From an uncultured Bacteroidia bacterium (lineage in GTDB: Bacteria > Bacteroidota > Bacteroidia > Bacteroidales > UBA932), in contig CACYGW010000002.1 in the NCBI GenBank assembly GCA_902774045.1, positions 1-64,000 of the forward strand: a DNA stretch of 64,000 nt. The letters run 5' to 3'. Positions 6,430 through 14,319 of the stretch are shown here, piece after piece (within the stretch, counting starts at the first letter, position 1; each line of letters starts with the position of its first letter). The position numbers were made by a program, and so were the translations under genes. The notes under the pieces are model-generated. The model ran no database searches, had not been told where the DNA came from, and worked only from the letters and a program-made list of their open reading frames with translations.

Positions 6430-7554
6430 TTATTTACCAAGGTTGATTCGCAGTCCGGTTGATACCGAGAACATAAACGGACGTTCGCTTCTGTATGTCT
6501 CCAATACGTGGCCCCCTGACGGAACAGTCCAACTCAATCCAGGTTCCACATAAAGACCGATTCGCTTAAAGATATTGAATTGAAGGCCACCTACGCCAAT
6601 CACAGAAAAACTGAAGCCATCACGTTTGAGTTTTTCTCCCGCAAGCGTAGCACTTATGCAATAATCACCCTTTATGCCGCCGCCTACATATACATCGAAC
6701 CTACCGCTGTTTACCAATGACCAATCTAACCTGACAGGAACTCCAAGATATTGTACAAGTTGCTTCTTTTCTCCGGATAGCGGATGTGTAAAATCGGATT
6801 GATACCTACTGTATTCCAGACCTGTTGTAATCTTCCATCTCTCTGCAAGAGGAAGTCCAACTGATACCCCACCCTTGAAAGGGAAGTAATGTGTATCGCT
6901 ACTCGTGAGCTCGTGAGGAGAATCGCCAGGAATCGCACTATAGTCTTTTGAAGCACCGAAACCTGATACCTGTGAGATAATTGCCGCCAAAAGGCCACTG
7001 CCTGCGATAACGCCGCCAGCCACGGGAACTACCTTTATTTTTACAGGCTTGCCACTGACATTATCCAAGATATGCGGAGAAGTGTCAGTAACTACCGGTT
7101 CGTCAGCTTTCTTCTCTACTTCGGTTTCTGATGCCTGAGCCCTCTCTGGCGCAGCAGGTTTGTTCTCTTCCTGTGAGAGGTCTATTTTCTCTTCATGCCC
7201 AGATTCCTCTGTTATTACCGGCTGCTGCGAGACTACCCGGGCGATACGCGTCTGTTCCCGAGTGGGCTCAACGACTTCTGTGGAATCATTGATGAGAGCA
7301 ACAGGATTCGCCGGTTTCTGTACAATCCTTAGCACCTCGTTCTCCGAAGTTGAAGGTTTATGAAGAATAAAGAGGAAGGCGGCCAGTCCGGCAGCAACGG
7401 CCGGTACAAGTGCCCAAATCGGAAGGAACCGCCTCTGGGGAGAATCAGGGGCCGCGCCATTGCGGATAGCACAGAATTCTGCAAAGAAACTTTCCGGCAG
7501 AGTCACATCTAACTCTTCCATCCTGTCTTTTACTATGTCTTCCCACTTTCTCAT
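6430..7554 (-). CDS. Anti-sigma-like membrane protein with C-terminal beta-barrel domain
   Basis: The protein has 374 residues. Residues 1-42 are a short cytoplasmic segment suited to sigma-factor binding (MRKWEDIVKDRMEELDVTLP). One transmembrane helix follows at ~43-65, then a Pro/Glu/Lys-rich periplasmic linker (~66-170). A second hydrophobic, glycine-rich patch lies at ~176-195, and a porin-like barrel at ~225-374 (GVSVGLPLAERWKITTGLEY ... ending RINLGK). This cytoplasm-to-outer-membrane layout recurs in Bacteroidetes ECF loci. Its start overlaps the sigma-factor stop by ATGA. Sigma binding is inferred from position and topology, since no named anti-sigma motif is visible. Confidence 0.75.
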   Translation of the reverse strand: MRKWEDIVKDRMEELDVTLPESFFAEFCAIRNGAAPDSPQRRFLPIWALVPAVAAGLAAFLFILHKPSTSENEVLRIVQKPANPVALINDSTEVVEPTREQTRIARVVSQQPVITEESGHEEKIDLSQEENKPAAPERAQASETEVEKKADEPVVTDTSPHILDNVSGKPVKIKVVPVAGGVIAGSGLLAAIISQVSGFGASKDYSAIPGDSPHELTSSDTHYFPFKGGVSVGLPLAERWKITTGLEYSRYQSDFTHPLSGEKKQLVQYLGVPVRLDWSLVNSGRFDVYVGGGIKGDYCISATLAGEKLKRDGFSFSVIGVGGLQFNIFKRIGLYVEPGLSWTVPSGGHVLETYRSERPFMFSVSTGLRINLGK

Positions 7555-8108
7555 CGGTCTTGTTCCTTCAAATAGCGCTTTATCTTGTCTTTTAGTTGTT
7601 TCCTTGCTTTAGCCAGTATGCTTGTAGAACCCGTCTCGGTGATTCCCAGCATCTTAGCAATCTCCTGATGAGAGTAGCCATCGATACAATACATATTGAA
7701 AACAGCCCTTCTCATTTCTGTTAAACCGGCTATCCATTCCCTTAGCTTCTCCTTAGGGATCTGCTCCATTTCATCCTCGGTCGGTTCCGGAATATTGTCC
7801 CACACCCATAAATCCAAAGGTACAGTCCGCCATCGTCGCCGTCTAATCTGGTCAATAGCCTTGTTTATAGCAATCCTGCTAATCCATCCATACAAAGAAC
7901 CCTTTCCCGTGTATATATAGGTATCTATTTTATCAAGTGCCTGGTTGAGCGTTTCCAACATGATATCCTTGGCTTCTTCATCTCCCAAGTATCTTCTGCA
8001 GAGCGCATACACCCTTACTGCATATCTTCTATACAGTTCGTCCTCCGCCTTTCTATCTCTCTGCGAACAGGTTCTGGCCAGTGCCTGCTCGTCCAACTCT
8101 TTATACAC
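7551..8108 (-). CDS. ECF-type RNA polymerase sigma factor
   Basis: The protein has 185 residues. Region 2 covers ~22-95 (YLGDEEAKDIMLETLNQALD, then SLYGWISRIAINKAIDQIRR), which recognises the -10 region and core polymerase. Region 4 covers ~120-175 with the HTH GYSHQEIAKMLGITETGSTS. It is the first gene of a tightly overlapping four-gene operon (sigma, anti-sigma/barrel, serpin, barrel), the usual arrangement for envelope-signal control. The operon itself has an ordinary housekeeping-type promoter upstream. Confidence 0.93.
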   Translation of the reverse strand: MYKELDEQALARTCSQRDRKAEDELYRRYAVRVYALCRRYLGDEEAKDIMLETLNQALDKIDTYIYTGKGSLYGWISRIAINKAIDQIRRRRWRTVPLDLWVWDNIPEPTEDEMEQIPKEKLREWIAGLTEMRRAVFNMYCIDGYSHQEIAKMLGITETGSTSILAKARKQLKDKIKRYLKEQDR

Positions 8109-8192
8109 TTTCGTCTTTGTCTGACATCTTTTCTTTCACCATATAAACGCAGTCTTTTCTGAAATGCGTCACCTTAATACATAGAAACGCCA

Positions 8193-8223
8193 CAAATATA
8201 ATCACGGGCAGACATCCCCGCAA
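8193..8223 (-). promoter_or_regulatory. Promoter of the ECF sigma-serpin operon
   Basis: On the minus strand, -33 TTG (8223-8221), exactly 20 bp, then -7 TATATTTG (8200-8193). This would give a leader of about 75 bases before the sigma-factor ATG at 8108. Confidence 0.7.
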
Positions 8224-8264
8224 GGCCAGGCAATGCAGGTTATCGAATTTTTAATTAAAAACTA

Positions 8265-8355
8265 TTGAGGTTTTATTTAATGTGACCAGTAGGTTTTTGG
8301 GGGCATTTACCCGGCTAGGGTCGCGCAAGCGACAGCCCCCAAAAACCTACTGGTC
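8265..8355. repeat. Palindromic repeat, copy 3 (91 bp)
   Basis: The 21-bp arms at 8284-8304 and 8335-8355 are perfectly complementary, enclosing the GTCGC-GCAA-GCGAC hairpin. It differs from copy 1 at one base (8341). It lies immediately 3' of cstA and upstream of the sigma-factor operon, at the apparent boundary between the AT-rich island and the core genes. Confidence 0.9.
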
Positions 8356-8383
8356 CATTTATTTATGAACTAGCTGATATGCA

Positions 8384-9823
8384 CTACTTCGCCCGGCGGC
8401 GCAGAATGAAGTAAAGGAGCACGCCAAGAAGTCCGGCTGCAAGGCCGAACCAGGTGGCATAAGCGGCCGGAATGAGCGGAATCTTTACACAGAACAGATA
8501 GGAAGAGCAGACCGCAGTCATAAAGGCAGCGGGGATTAGGGTGATAAGAAAGTAAAGCCCGCGTTTTTCCTTGGTAAAATATGCGGTTATGGCCCAGAGC
8601 GTAAACACTGCAAGGGTCTGGTTAGCCCACCCGAAGTAGCCCCAGATATTCTCGAACCCGTTCTTATCAGAAATATTAAACCACAGAAGCAGAGCCACTA
8701 TCACAAACAGCGGAATGCTTATGAAAAGACGGTTGCGTATGGGCTTCTGGTCAAAATGCAGGGCATCGGAAATAATAAGGCGGGTGCTGCGAAGAGCAGT
8801 ATCCCCGCTGGTAATAGGAGCAGCAACCACTCCAAGAATAGCCAGAATTCCGCCAATCACTCCCAGCCAATTTCTGGACACCAACTCTACAATCTGAGGA
8901 GCGGAAGCCTGAGGAGCAGCAAGACCCGAATCCGCGTAACCATCGGCATAAAAGAAATATGAAGACACGGCCGCCCAAACCAGGGCCACCAGGCCCTCGG
9001 TAATCATCGACCCATAAAATACCGGTCTGCCAAGTTTCTCGTTCTTGAGGCATCGGGCCATAAGGGGACTCTGGGTTGCGTGAAATCCGCTGATGGCGCC
9101 ACAGGCTATGGTAATGAACAGGCAGGGGAAGATGGGTGTTGCAGGGGATGTCCTGTTACCAAGACCGTCCCAAATCTCCGGGATAGAAGGCCATTTGGCA
9201 AAAAGGCCAACCATAAGGCCTGCCGCCATAAACAACAGCGCAATAGCAAAAACAGGGTATATCTTTCCTATAATCTTGTCTATAGGAAGCATAGTGGCTA
9301 TGATGTAATAGACAAAGATAACGCCCGCCCAAATCATGAATGAAGAATTGGAACCATCGCCCGCAAGAGTCTTAAGGATTTCTGCCGGGGAATAAACGAA
9401 CACCGCCCCCACAAGGAGAAGCAGCAGCACCGTGAAGCCCAGCATAACAGATTTAGTACCCTTGCCAAGATATTTGCCTATGATTTCCGGAAGACCGGCC
9501 CCGCCGCTGCGCAGCGACAGCATTCCGGAGAGATAATCGTGAACGGCCCCGGCAAAAATACAGCCCAGGACTATCCACAGATAGGAAGACGGGCCAAATT
9601 TAGCACCCATTATAGCGCCAAAGATAGGCCCGGTACCTGCAATGTTAAGGAACTGAATCATAAACACCTTCCAGGTAGGAAGGGCTATGAAGTCCACGCC
9701 GTCGGCCTTGGTAACAGCAGGTGTGGGGCGGGACGCATCGGACCCGAAGACCCTGTCTACAAAGCGGCCATAAATAAAGTAACCCAGGACAAGGGCTATA
9801 ATGCCTAAAATAAACGAAACCAT
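8384..9823 (-). CDS. cstA: Carbon starvation protein A family peptide/pyruvate transporter
   Basis: This 479-residue polytopic inner-membrane protein belongs to the CstA family, whose members take up peptides or pyruvate when carbon is scarce. Family landmarks include the N-terminal LGYFIYGRFVDRVFG, the conserved block FLNIAGTGPIFGAIMGAKFG (~59-78) and HATQSPLMARCLKNEKLGRP in mid-protein. The length fits the short CstA form found in Bacteroidetes. It starts eight bases after the rsmD stop and is the last gene of a four-gene leftward operon. The substrate here is not determined by sequence. Confidence 0.92.
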   Translation of the reverse strand: MVSFILGIIALVLGYFIYGRFVDRVFGSDASRPTPAVTKADGVDFIALPTWKVFMIQFLNIAGTGPIFGAIMGAKFGPSSYLWIVLGCIFAGAVHDYLSGMLSLRSGGAGLPEIIGKYLGKGTKSVMLGFTVLLLLLVGAVFVYSPAEILKTLAGDGSNSSFMIWAGVIFVYYIIATMLPIDKIIGKIYPVFAIALLFMAAGLMVGLFAKWPSIPEIWDGLGNRTSPATPIFPCLFITIACGAISGFHATQSPLMARCLKNEKLGRPVFYGSMITEGLVALVWAAVSSYFFYADGYADSGLAAPQASAPQIVELVSRNWLGVIGGILAILGVVAAPITSGDTALRSTRLIISDALHFDQKPIRNRLFISIPLFVIVALLLWFNISDKNGFENIWGYFGWANQTLAVFTLWAITAYFTKEKRGLYFLITLIPAAFMTAVCSSYLFCVKIPLIPAAYATWFGLAAGLLGVLLYFILRRRAK

Positions 9824-9831
9824 AATTCCCC

Positions 9832-10365
9832 CTATTCAAAGAAACTAAAATGAACCCGTCCGTAAACTTTCTCCTTTACAAAACGAGGATGAGCGGTAAA
9901 AGAATGCTCTGAGCCGTGCTCAAGTATAAAGTACCGCTCCGGATGAAGAATATTCCCGCCAAGAACAAGGTTCGGAAGGGTCTCAAGGCCCTCAAGGGCA
10001 TAAGGCGGGTCTGCAAAAACAATATCGAACTTCTCACGGCAGAGAGGAAGGAACTCAAAGACATTGTGCCTTACCACCGTAAGAGAAGGAGCTATCCCCA
10101 GCTCGCGGGCCGTATTGGAAATAAAAGCAGCGTTGCGGGGAGCCATCTCTACGCACCATACGTGACCAGCCCCGCGGGATAAAAACTCAAAAGAAATGGC
10201 GCCCGTACCCGCAAACAGGTCAAGCACCTTAAGATCGTCGAACTCGTACTCGTTAGACAGAATATCAAAAAGAGCCTCCCGGGCAAAGTCCGTGGTTGGC
10301 CTGGCCTTGTAGGCAGAAGGCGGAGTTATCACCTTCCCCTTAAGTTTTCCCGCAATAATCCTCAT
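9832..10365 (-). CDS. rsmD: 16S rRNA (guanine(966)-N2)-methyltransferase
   Basis: The protein has 177 residues and the full RsmD layout: N-terminal MRIIAGKLKGK, RPTTDFAREALFDIL, the SAM-binding motif LDLFAGTGAISFEFLSRGA (~48-66) and the catalytic DPPY at 119-122. It methylates G966 of 16S rRNA during small-subunit assembly. Its start overlaps the stop of the DUF3822 gene (ATGA), an order common in Bacteroidales. Confidence 0.95.
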   Translation of the reverse strand: MRIIAGKLKGKVITPPSAYKARPTTDFAREALFDILSNEYEFDDLKVLDLFAGTGAISFEFLSRGAGHVWCVEMAPRNAAFISNTARELGIAPSLTVVRHNVFEFLPLCREKFDIVFADPPYALEGLETLPNLVLGGNILHPERYFILEHGSEHSFTAHPRFVKEKVYGRVHFSFFE

Positions 10366-10913
10366 ACAGAAAGGAACTCAACGGCCTTGAAATACCGGTA
10401 AAGAGACATCTCCTGTTCCTGATCAAGAGGAGTCCTAAAGCAAATGGAGGACTGCTCCGGATTTAGCTGGAGTTTCTTTACAACCATATAGATATAGTAC
10501 TGAGCCGTGGTAAAGTCCGCCGCACGGAAAACATTGGCAAGCAGAAGACCGCACCCCCTGGCAACAGCAATATTAAGCCAGCCTTCACGCCAGGAACAAA
10601 GAATCTTGTTATAGTCTCCGCAGGAAGAAAGCTCACTTAGTACATGCCAAAGCTCCGGAAGAACCTTGCCGGCATCCCCCTCCGGCTTACCGGCGGGAAG
10701 AGCATACACCATAACAGCCCCGTACTCCGGAACAGGCTCAAAGGCCACCCTGTCATCCGGCAGCAGCGCAGCCACATCCTCCAGGGCCGCGCGCGCCTGC
10801 GATTCCTTAAAGAACTGCTTGGGAACCAGCGTTACCTTAGGGGTGAACAAAGAATATCCACTCAAGGATTCTTGAATGGATATTCCTATATCTGTTTTTG
10901 CCGATTTGTCCAT
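10362..10913 (-). CDS. DUF3822 family protein
   Basis: The protein is about 183 residues from ATG 10911-10913 (MDKSAKTDIGISIQESLSGY); an upstream ATG at 10925 is possible. The C-terminal half (YIYMVVKKLQLNPEQSSICF ... YRYFKAVEF) matches DUF3822, a Bacteroidetes-restricted family related in fold to actin-like ATPases, with unknown function and usual linkage to rsmD. It overlaps rsmD by four bases and follows the 10931-11623 gene by a short gap, so all are likely one transcript. Confidence 0.85.
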   Translation of the reverse strand: MDKSAKTDIGISIQESLSGYSLFTPKVTLVPKQFFKESQARAALEDVAALLPDDRVAFEPVPEYGAVMVYALPAGKPEGDAGKVLPELWHVLSELSSCGDYNKILCSWREGWLNIAVARGCGLLLANVFRAADFTTAQYYIYMVVKKLQLNPEQSSICFRTPLDQEQEMSLYRYFKAVEFLSV

Positions 10914-10930
10914 AACAGGCGGCAAAACTA

Positions 10931-11623
10931 TTACTCCCAGTTACCGGCGTTGTTGTTAGGAGCGGTAATGCTACCTACCATAAGGCCTTCGTACTGATTG
11001 CTCTGCTTACGCTGATCGTCAAGATTAATTCTGAGCTGATTGTCAAGACCCTTGAGGAGGGCTTTGTAAGGCATACGGGCCTCGAACAAAGGAACGTCTA
11101 CACCGGATACCTTTCTTACCTCAGACTCCATCTCTACTTCCTGACCACCGGAGAAAGGAATGTATTTGAGGGAATCTACAACAAAATTTGTACGGCTCTT
11201 GAACAGAGTGTCCTTTACGTTAACCTTCTGAGTAATGGAAGCAATCACATTCTCTCCCTTAAGATAGAGATTGTAAAGATCCTCCTGGGTAATCTTCTTG
11301 TTTGCTTTCTTAAGACGCTCTGTATTTACAACTGCAAGAGAGTCATCCTTTGAACCAACCTGGAGAATGATTTCCATCTCTCCGGTGTTGTAGAAGAGAA
11401 TGAGTGAATCAATGGTTGAAGCAAACTTTCCGTTAACGGACTTGTAGGCAACCTGAAGGGAGCGGATATCCTTCAAACGCTGGATAGCGACCTCTGAACG
11501 GGCATCTTTTACCTCATTGAACTTAACAGGCTTCTGAATGCCATTTACACAAGCCAAAATAAGAACCACTATCAGAAGTGGCAAAACGCAGTACGAAAGT
11601 ACTTTTTGAAGTTTCTCGTTCAT
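10931..11623 (-). CDS. Conserved membrane-anchored protein, function unknown
   Basis: The protein has 230 residues with one N-terminal transmembrane helix (~10-28, YCVLPLLIVVLILACV) and then a soluble, probably periplasmic domain. Its beginning (VAIQRLKDIRSLQVAYKSVN then GKFASTIDSL) has the look of a pseudopilin-like N-terminal helix followed by a small globular domain. No named family was recognised beyond a general Bacteroidales conserved type. It is the first gene of the operon with DUF3822, rsmD and cstA and has a clear promoter. Confidence 0.7.
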   Translation of the reverse strand: MNEKLQKVLSYCVLPLLIVVLILACVNGIQKPVKFNEVKDARSEVAIQRLKDIRSLQVAYKSVNGKFASTIDSLILFYNTGEMEIILQVGSKDDSLAVVNTERLKKANKKITQEDLYNLYLKGENVIASITQKVNVKDTLFKSRTNFVVDSLKYIPFSGGQEVEMESEVRKVSGVDVPLFEARMPYKALLKGLDNQLRINLDDQRKQSNQYEGLMVGSITAPNNNAGNWE

Positions 11624-11666
11624 TATAGATTATTTTTATTTATTCAAAATTTGAACAATCGTCGGA

Positions 11667-11697
11667 CAAAGTTATAAAAATGATTTATCAAATGCAA
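11667..11697 (-). promoter_or_regulatory. Promoter for the 11623-8384 leftward operon
   Basis: Minus-strand -33 TTG (11697-11695), 20 bp, -7 TAACTTTG (11674-11667). It lies back to back with the rightward -7 box at 11707. Confidence 0.65.
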
Positions 11698-11706
11698 TAT
11701 AATTTG

Positions 11707-11714
11707 TATTTTTG
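11707..11714 (+). promoter_or_regulatory. -7 box for the nrnA operon
   Basis: TATTTTTG fits TAnnTTTG, 18 bases before the nrnA ATG. No convincing -33 TTG is seen at the usual distance. Confidence 0.4.
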
Positions 11715-11731
11715 CATCGGCAATTTGTAAA

Positions 11732-12754
11732 ATGACTGAGGATTACTCATATCACGGACAGGTTTTAGGGTCGATAGTTTCCCAGGCCACACGGGTTGCG
11801 ACCATAGCCCACGTGCACCCCGACGGGGATGCAGTAGGCAGCAGCATAGCCGTAGCCTCCTGGCTGGAAAGCCTTGGCAAGGATGTAAGAAGCCTATTCC
11901 CGGACCCCCTGCCGGAATCCATCGGCTTTGCCGTAAGTCCCCGGAGAAAAGAAAAAATCCTTGTTTACACGGACAGCCCATCGGAGTGCGAAGATTGGAT
12001 AAAGGCCTGCGACCTTATTATTATCCTGGATATGAATTGTTTTTCCAGGGCCGATGGTTTAGAAACCTCGCTGGAAGAAAGCAAGGCCAATAAAGTACTC
12101 ATCGACCATCACCTCTATCCTGATTTGGAAAAGTTCGGACACGCCATATCCTTCCCGGAAGCATCGTCCACTGCAGAGATAGTCTATTACCTGCTAAAAG
12201 AGCTGGGAGGTCCCACCCCGGAGGCCGCCACCGCCCTTATGACCGGTATGACCACCGATACCAACAACTTCTCCAACTCCACCAGGCCAGAGACCCTGAA
12301 GATGGCCTCTGAACTTCTGGCCCTTGGGGTAGACCGGGACTCCATTGTAGAAAACATCAACCAAAAATACAGAGAAAACCGCCTGCGTGCCCTGGGAATG
12401 TTGCTCTACACCAGGATGAGAACAACCCAAAGCGGCGCAGCCTGGAACATTCTCTACAAGGAAGACCTTCAGAAATTCGACCTATGGGAGGGCGACACGG
12501 AGGGCTTCGTAAACATCCCCCTTGCAATCGGGGACGTACGCCTGAGCATACTCCTAAAAGAGGAAGACGGGCTCTTCAGAGTGTCCATACGCTCTAAGAA
12601 GGGCACATCGGCAGAGGTTATGGCAAGGAAGTACTTCCACGGCGGCGGCCACGAGAACGCAGCCGGCGGCAGGGTATTCATCCCCCAGGACATACCCACC
12701 CCCGCCCATGCAGAGGAATACATAGAAAAATTGGTAAAAGAATATTTAGGATGA
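11732..12754 (+). CDS. nrnA: DHH-family phosphoesterase, nanoRNase/pAp phosphatase type
   Basis: The protein has 340 residues. The DHH domain shows HPDGDAVGS (29-37), LDMNCFSRADGLE (~99-111), the name-giving IDHH (124-127) and TGMTTDTNNF. The C-terminal DHHA1 domain carries the GGGHENAAGG RNA-binding motif (~307-316). These metal-dependent enzymes degrade 2-5 nt RNAs and dephosphorylate pAp. The stop overlaps the start of the first FKBP lipoprotein (ATGA). A DHH gene beside FKBP lipoproteins recalls the gldI neighbourhood of gliding Bacteroidetes. Confidence 0.9.
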   Translation: MTEDYSYHGQVLGSIVSQATRVATIAHVHPDGDAVGSSIAVASWLESLGKDVRSLFPDPLPESIGFAVSPRRKEKILVYTDSPSECEDWIKACDLIIILDMNCFSRADGLETSLEESKANKVLIDHHLYPDLEKFGHAISFPEASSTAEIVYYLLKELGGPTPEAATALMTGMTTDTNNFSNSTRPETLKMASELLALGVDRDSIVENINQKYRENRLRALGMLLYTRMRTTQSGAAWNILYKEDLQKFDLWEGDTEGFVNIPLAIGDVRLSILLKEEDGLFRVSIRSKKGTSAEVMARKYFHGGGHENAAGGRVFIPQDIPTPAHAEEYIEKLVKEYLG

Positions 12755-13305
12755 TAAGAAAAAGTCTCATAGCACTGGCTGCGGCCACCCTTATACTTTC
12801 TGCGTCCTGCAACAAAGAAAGCATCAAGAGTATGTACGCCTCTCAGGAGACCATGATAGAAACCATACTGAACAACCTGCTAAGTGCAGACGAGGAAGGC
12901 ACGATGTACGTAGTCGGCAATGGCGGGAGCCAGAGGCTTGTAGTTGTAGAAGGTGAAGGAGAGCCCCTCACCGCCTCGGGAACAGTGAGCTTCATGTACG
13001 AGGCCTATACTATCCCCTCTACATCAATATCGGCCTCCAACCTGTTTGCAACAAATGTTTTCGAGACGGCAAAATCGGCCGGGCGCGACACTACGGACCT
13101 TAGCGTCTTTGAGCCCGTGACAGAGAAGTTGTCGGACAAAAACCTTGTCAAAGGCCTGCACAACGGCATTATAGGAGTTAAAGCCGGAGAAGAATGTTTT
13201 ATACTGTTTTCCGGAAAATACGGCTTTGGCGGCAGCGGCATGGGAACGGTTCCCTCGCACGCCGCTTTGGCATATCATTTGAAGATTACGGACGTCTCGC
13301 AATAA
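12751..13305 (+). CDS. FKBP-like lipoprotein
   Basis: The protein has 184 residues and a lipobox at LSASC (Cys20). The second half fits an FKBP-type peptidyl-prolyl isomerase fold: GTVSFMYEAYT, LVKGLHNGIIGVKAGEECFI, and YGFGGSGMGTVPSHAALAY close to the end. In active FKBPs these positions line the proline pocket. Several aromatic positions differ here, so activity is uncertain. It is probably tethered in the periplasm. It overlaps nrnA by four bases and is followed 7 bp later by a larger paralogue. Confidence 0.8.
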   Translation: MIRKSLIALAAATLILSASCNKESIKSMYASQETMIETILNNLLSADEEGTMYVVGNGGSQRLVVVEGEGEPLTASGTVSFMYEAYTIPSTSISASNLFATNVFETAKSAGRDTTDLSVFEPVTEKLSDKNLVKGLHNGIIGVKAGEECFILFSGKYGFGGSGMGTVPSHAALAYHLKITDVSQ

Positions 13306-13312
13306 GTAGAAT

Positions 13313-14314
13313 ATGAAAAGAGCTTATACCTACCTTATTATCGCTGCGGCAGCATTCGTTTTTGCCGCTTCCTGTGCAAAAGAAGTTACAACAGATTCAA
13401 AAGAAGAATTAAGGGATTATTTCCTTGCCTGGATGGCAGCCAATCATCCAGGAGTGGAGCCGGAATCTAACGGAATCTATCTGCTGGAGGAAACAACCGG
13501 AGCAGGACTCCCCTACACAGGAGAAGAATATTACTATGCAGAAATAACCGTTGCAGACGTAAAGGGCAACATTTCCTCTACCTACAGCGAGGACCTGTCA
13601 AAGCAGTTGGGCACCTACCAGAAGGCCTATTACTACGGCCCCAAGATGGCCCACTCCAGTTCCATGAACGCCGGCCTCTACAACATTCTCTACGGAATGC
13701 AGAGAGGTGGAGTGCGCAAGGCAATCATTCCCTTCTGGATGGCCACATACGACCGCTACGACACTCAGGAAGAATACTTCAAGAACGCCAGCGCCACTTC
13801 TTCCAACGCAATGTACACCGTAAAACTGGTAGATTACGCCACAGATGTAAACAAATGGGAGATTGACTCTCTGGAGTATTATTTCTTCAAAAATTATCAC
13901 TACGTTCCCGACTCTCTGTCTTACGGCCTGTACTATTTCCAGCTTACACCTCCCGCAGACAACGAGGAGTTCCCCAGCGACACAATCATCTACATAAACT
14001 ACACCGGACGCCTTCTTAACGGCCAGGTATTCGATACCACCATAGAGGACACCGCCAAGGTGCACAACATCTACAGCTCCGGCAAGACCTACTCTCCCAA
14101 GAAAGTAGACTGGAGCAATGAGGCCTCCTCCATCACCCTGGAAAATAGTACCGTGATTTCCGGATTCTACAACACTCTGTTCAATATGAAGAAGTACGAG
14201 AAAGGCCTGTGCTATTTCATATCCAAGAACGGTTATTCATCGTCGGGAAGCGGGAACAACATTCCCCCTTACAGCCCTCTCTGCTTTGAGATAGAGATAG
14301 TTGACAAACCCTAA
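13313..14314 (+). CDS. Lipoprotein with two FKBP-like domains
   Basis: The protein has 333 residues and a lipobox AASC (Cys21). Two related FKBP-like halves are visible: ~50-180 (YYYAEITVADVKGN ... NILYGMQRGGVRKAIIPFWM ... NAMYTVKLVDY) and ~205-332 (IIYINYTGRLLNGQVFDTT ... NTLFNMKKYEKGLCYFISKN ... IPPYSPLCFEIEIVD). The second half keeps more of the PPIase signature. A likely periplasmic folding factor, co-transcribed with nrnA and the smaller FKBP lipoprotein. Confidence 0.82.
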   Translation: MKRAYTYLIIAAAAFVFAASCAKEVTTDSKEELRDYFLAWMAANHPGVEPESNGIYLLEETTGAGLPYTGEEYYYAEITVADVKGNISSTYSEDLSKQLGTYQKAYYYGPKMAHSSSMNAGLYNILYGMQRGGVRKAIIPFWMATYDRYDTQEEYFKNASATSSNAMYTVKLVDYATDVNKWEIDSLEYYFFKNYHYVPDSLSYGLYYFQLTPPADNEEFPSDTIIYINYTGRLLNGQVFDTTIEDTAKVHNIYSSGKTYSPKKVDWSNEASSITLENSTVISGFYNTLFNMKKYEKGLCYFISKNGYSSSGSGNNIPPYSPLCFEIEIVDKP

Positions 14315-14319
14315 GTATA

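Noticed and set aside
8284-8355. Palindromic repeat as a simple cstA terminator
   Set aside because: The stem is strong, but on the cstA strand it is not followed by a U-run, and an almost identical copy stands elsewhere with its full left flank; a dispersed element fits better, though some terminator effect is possible.
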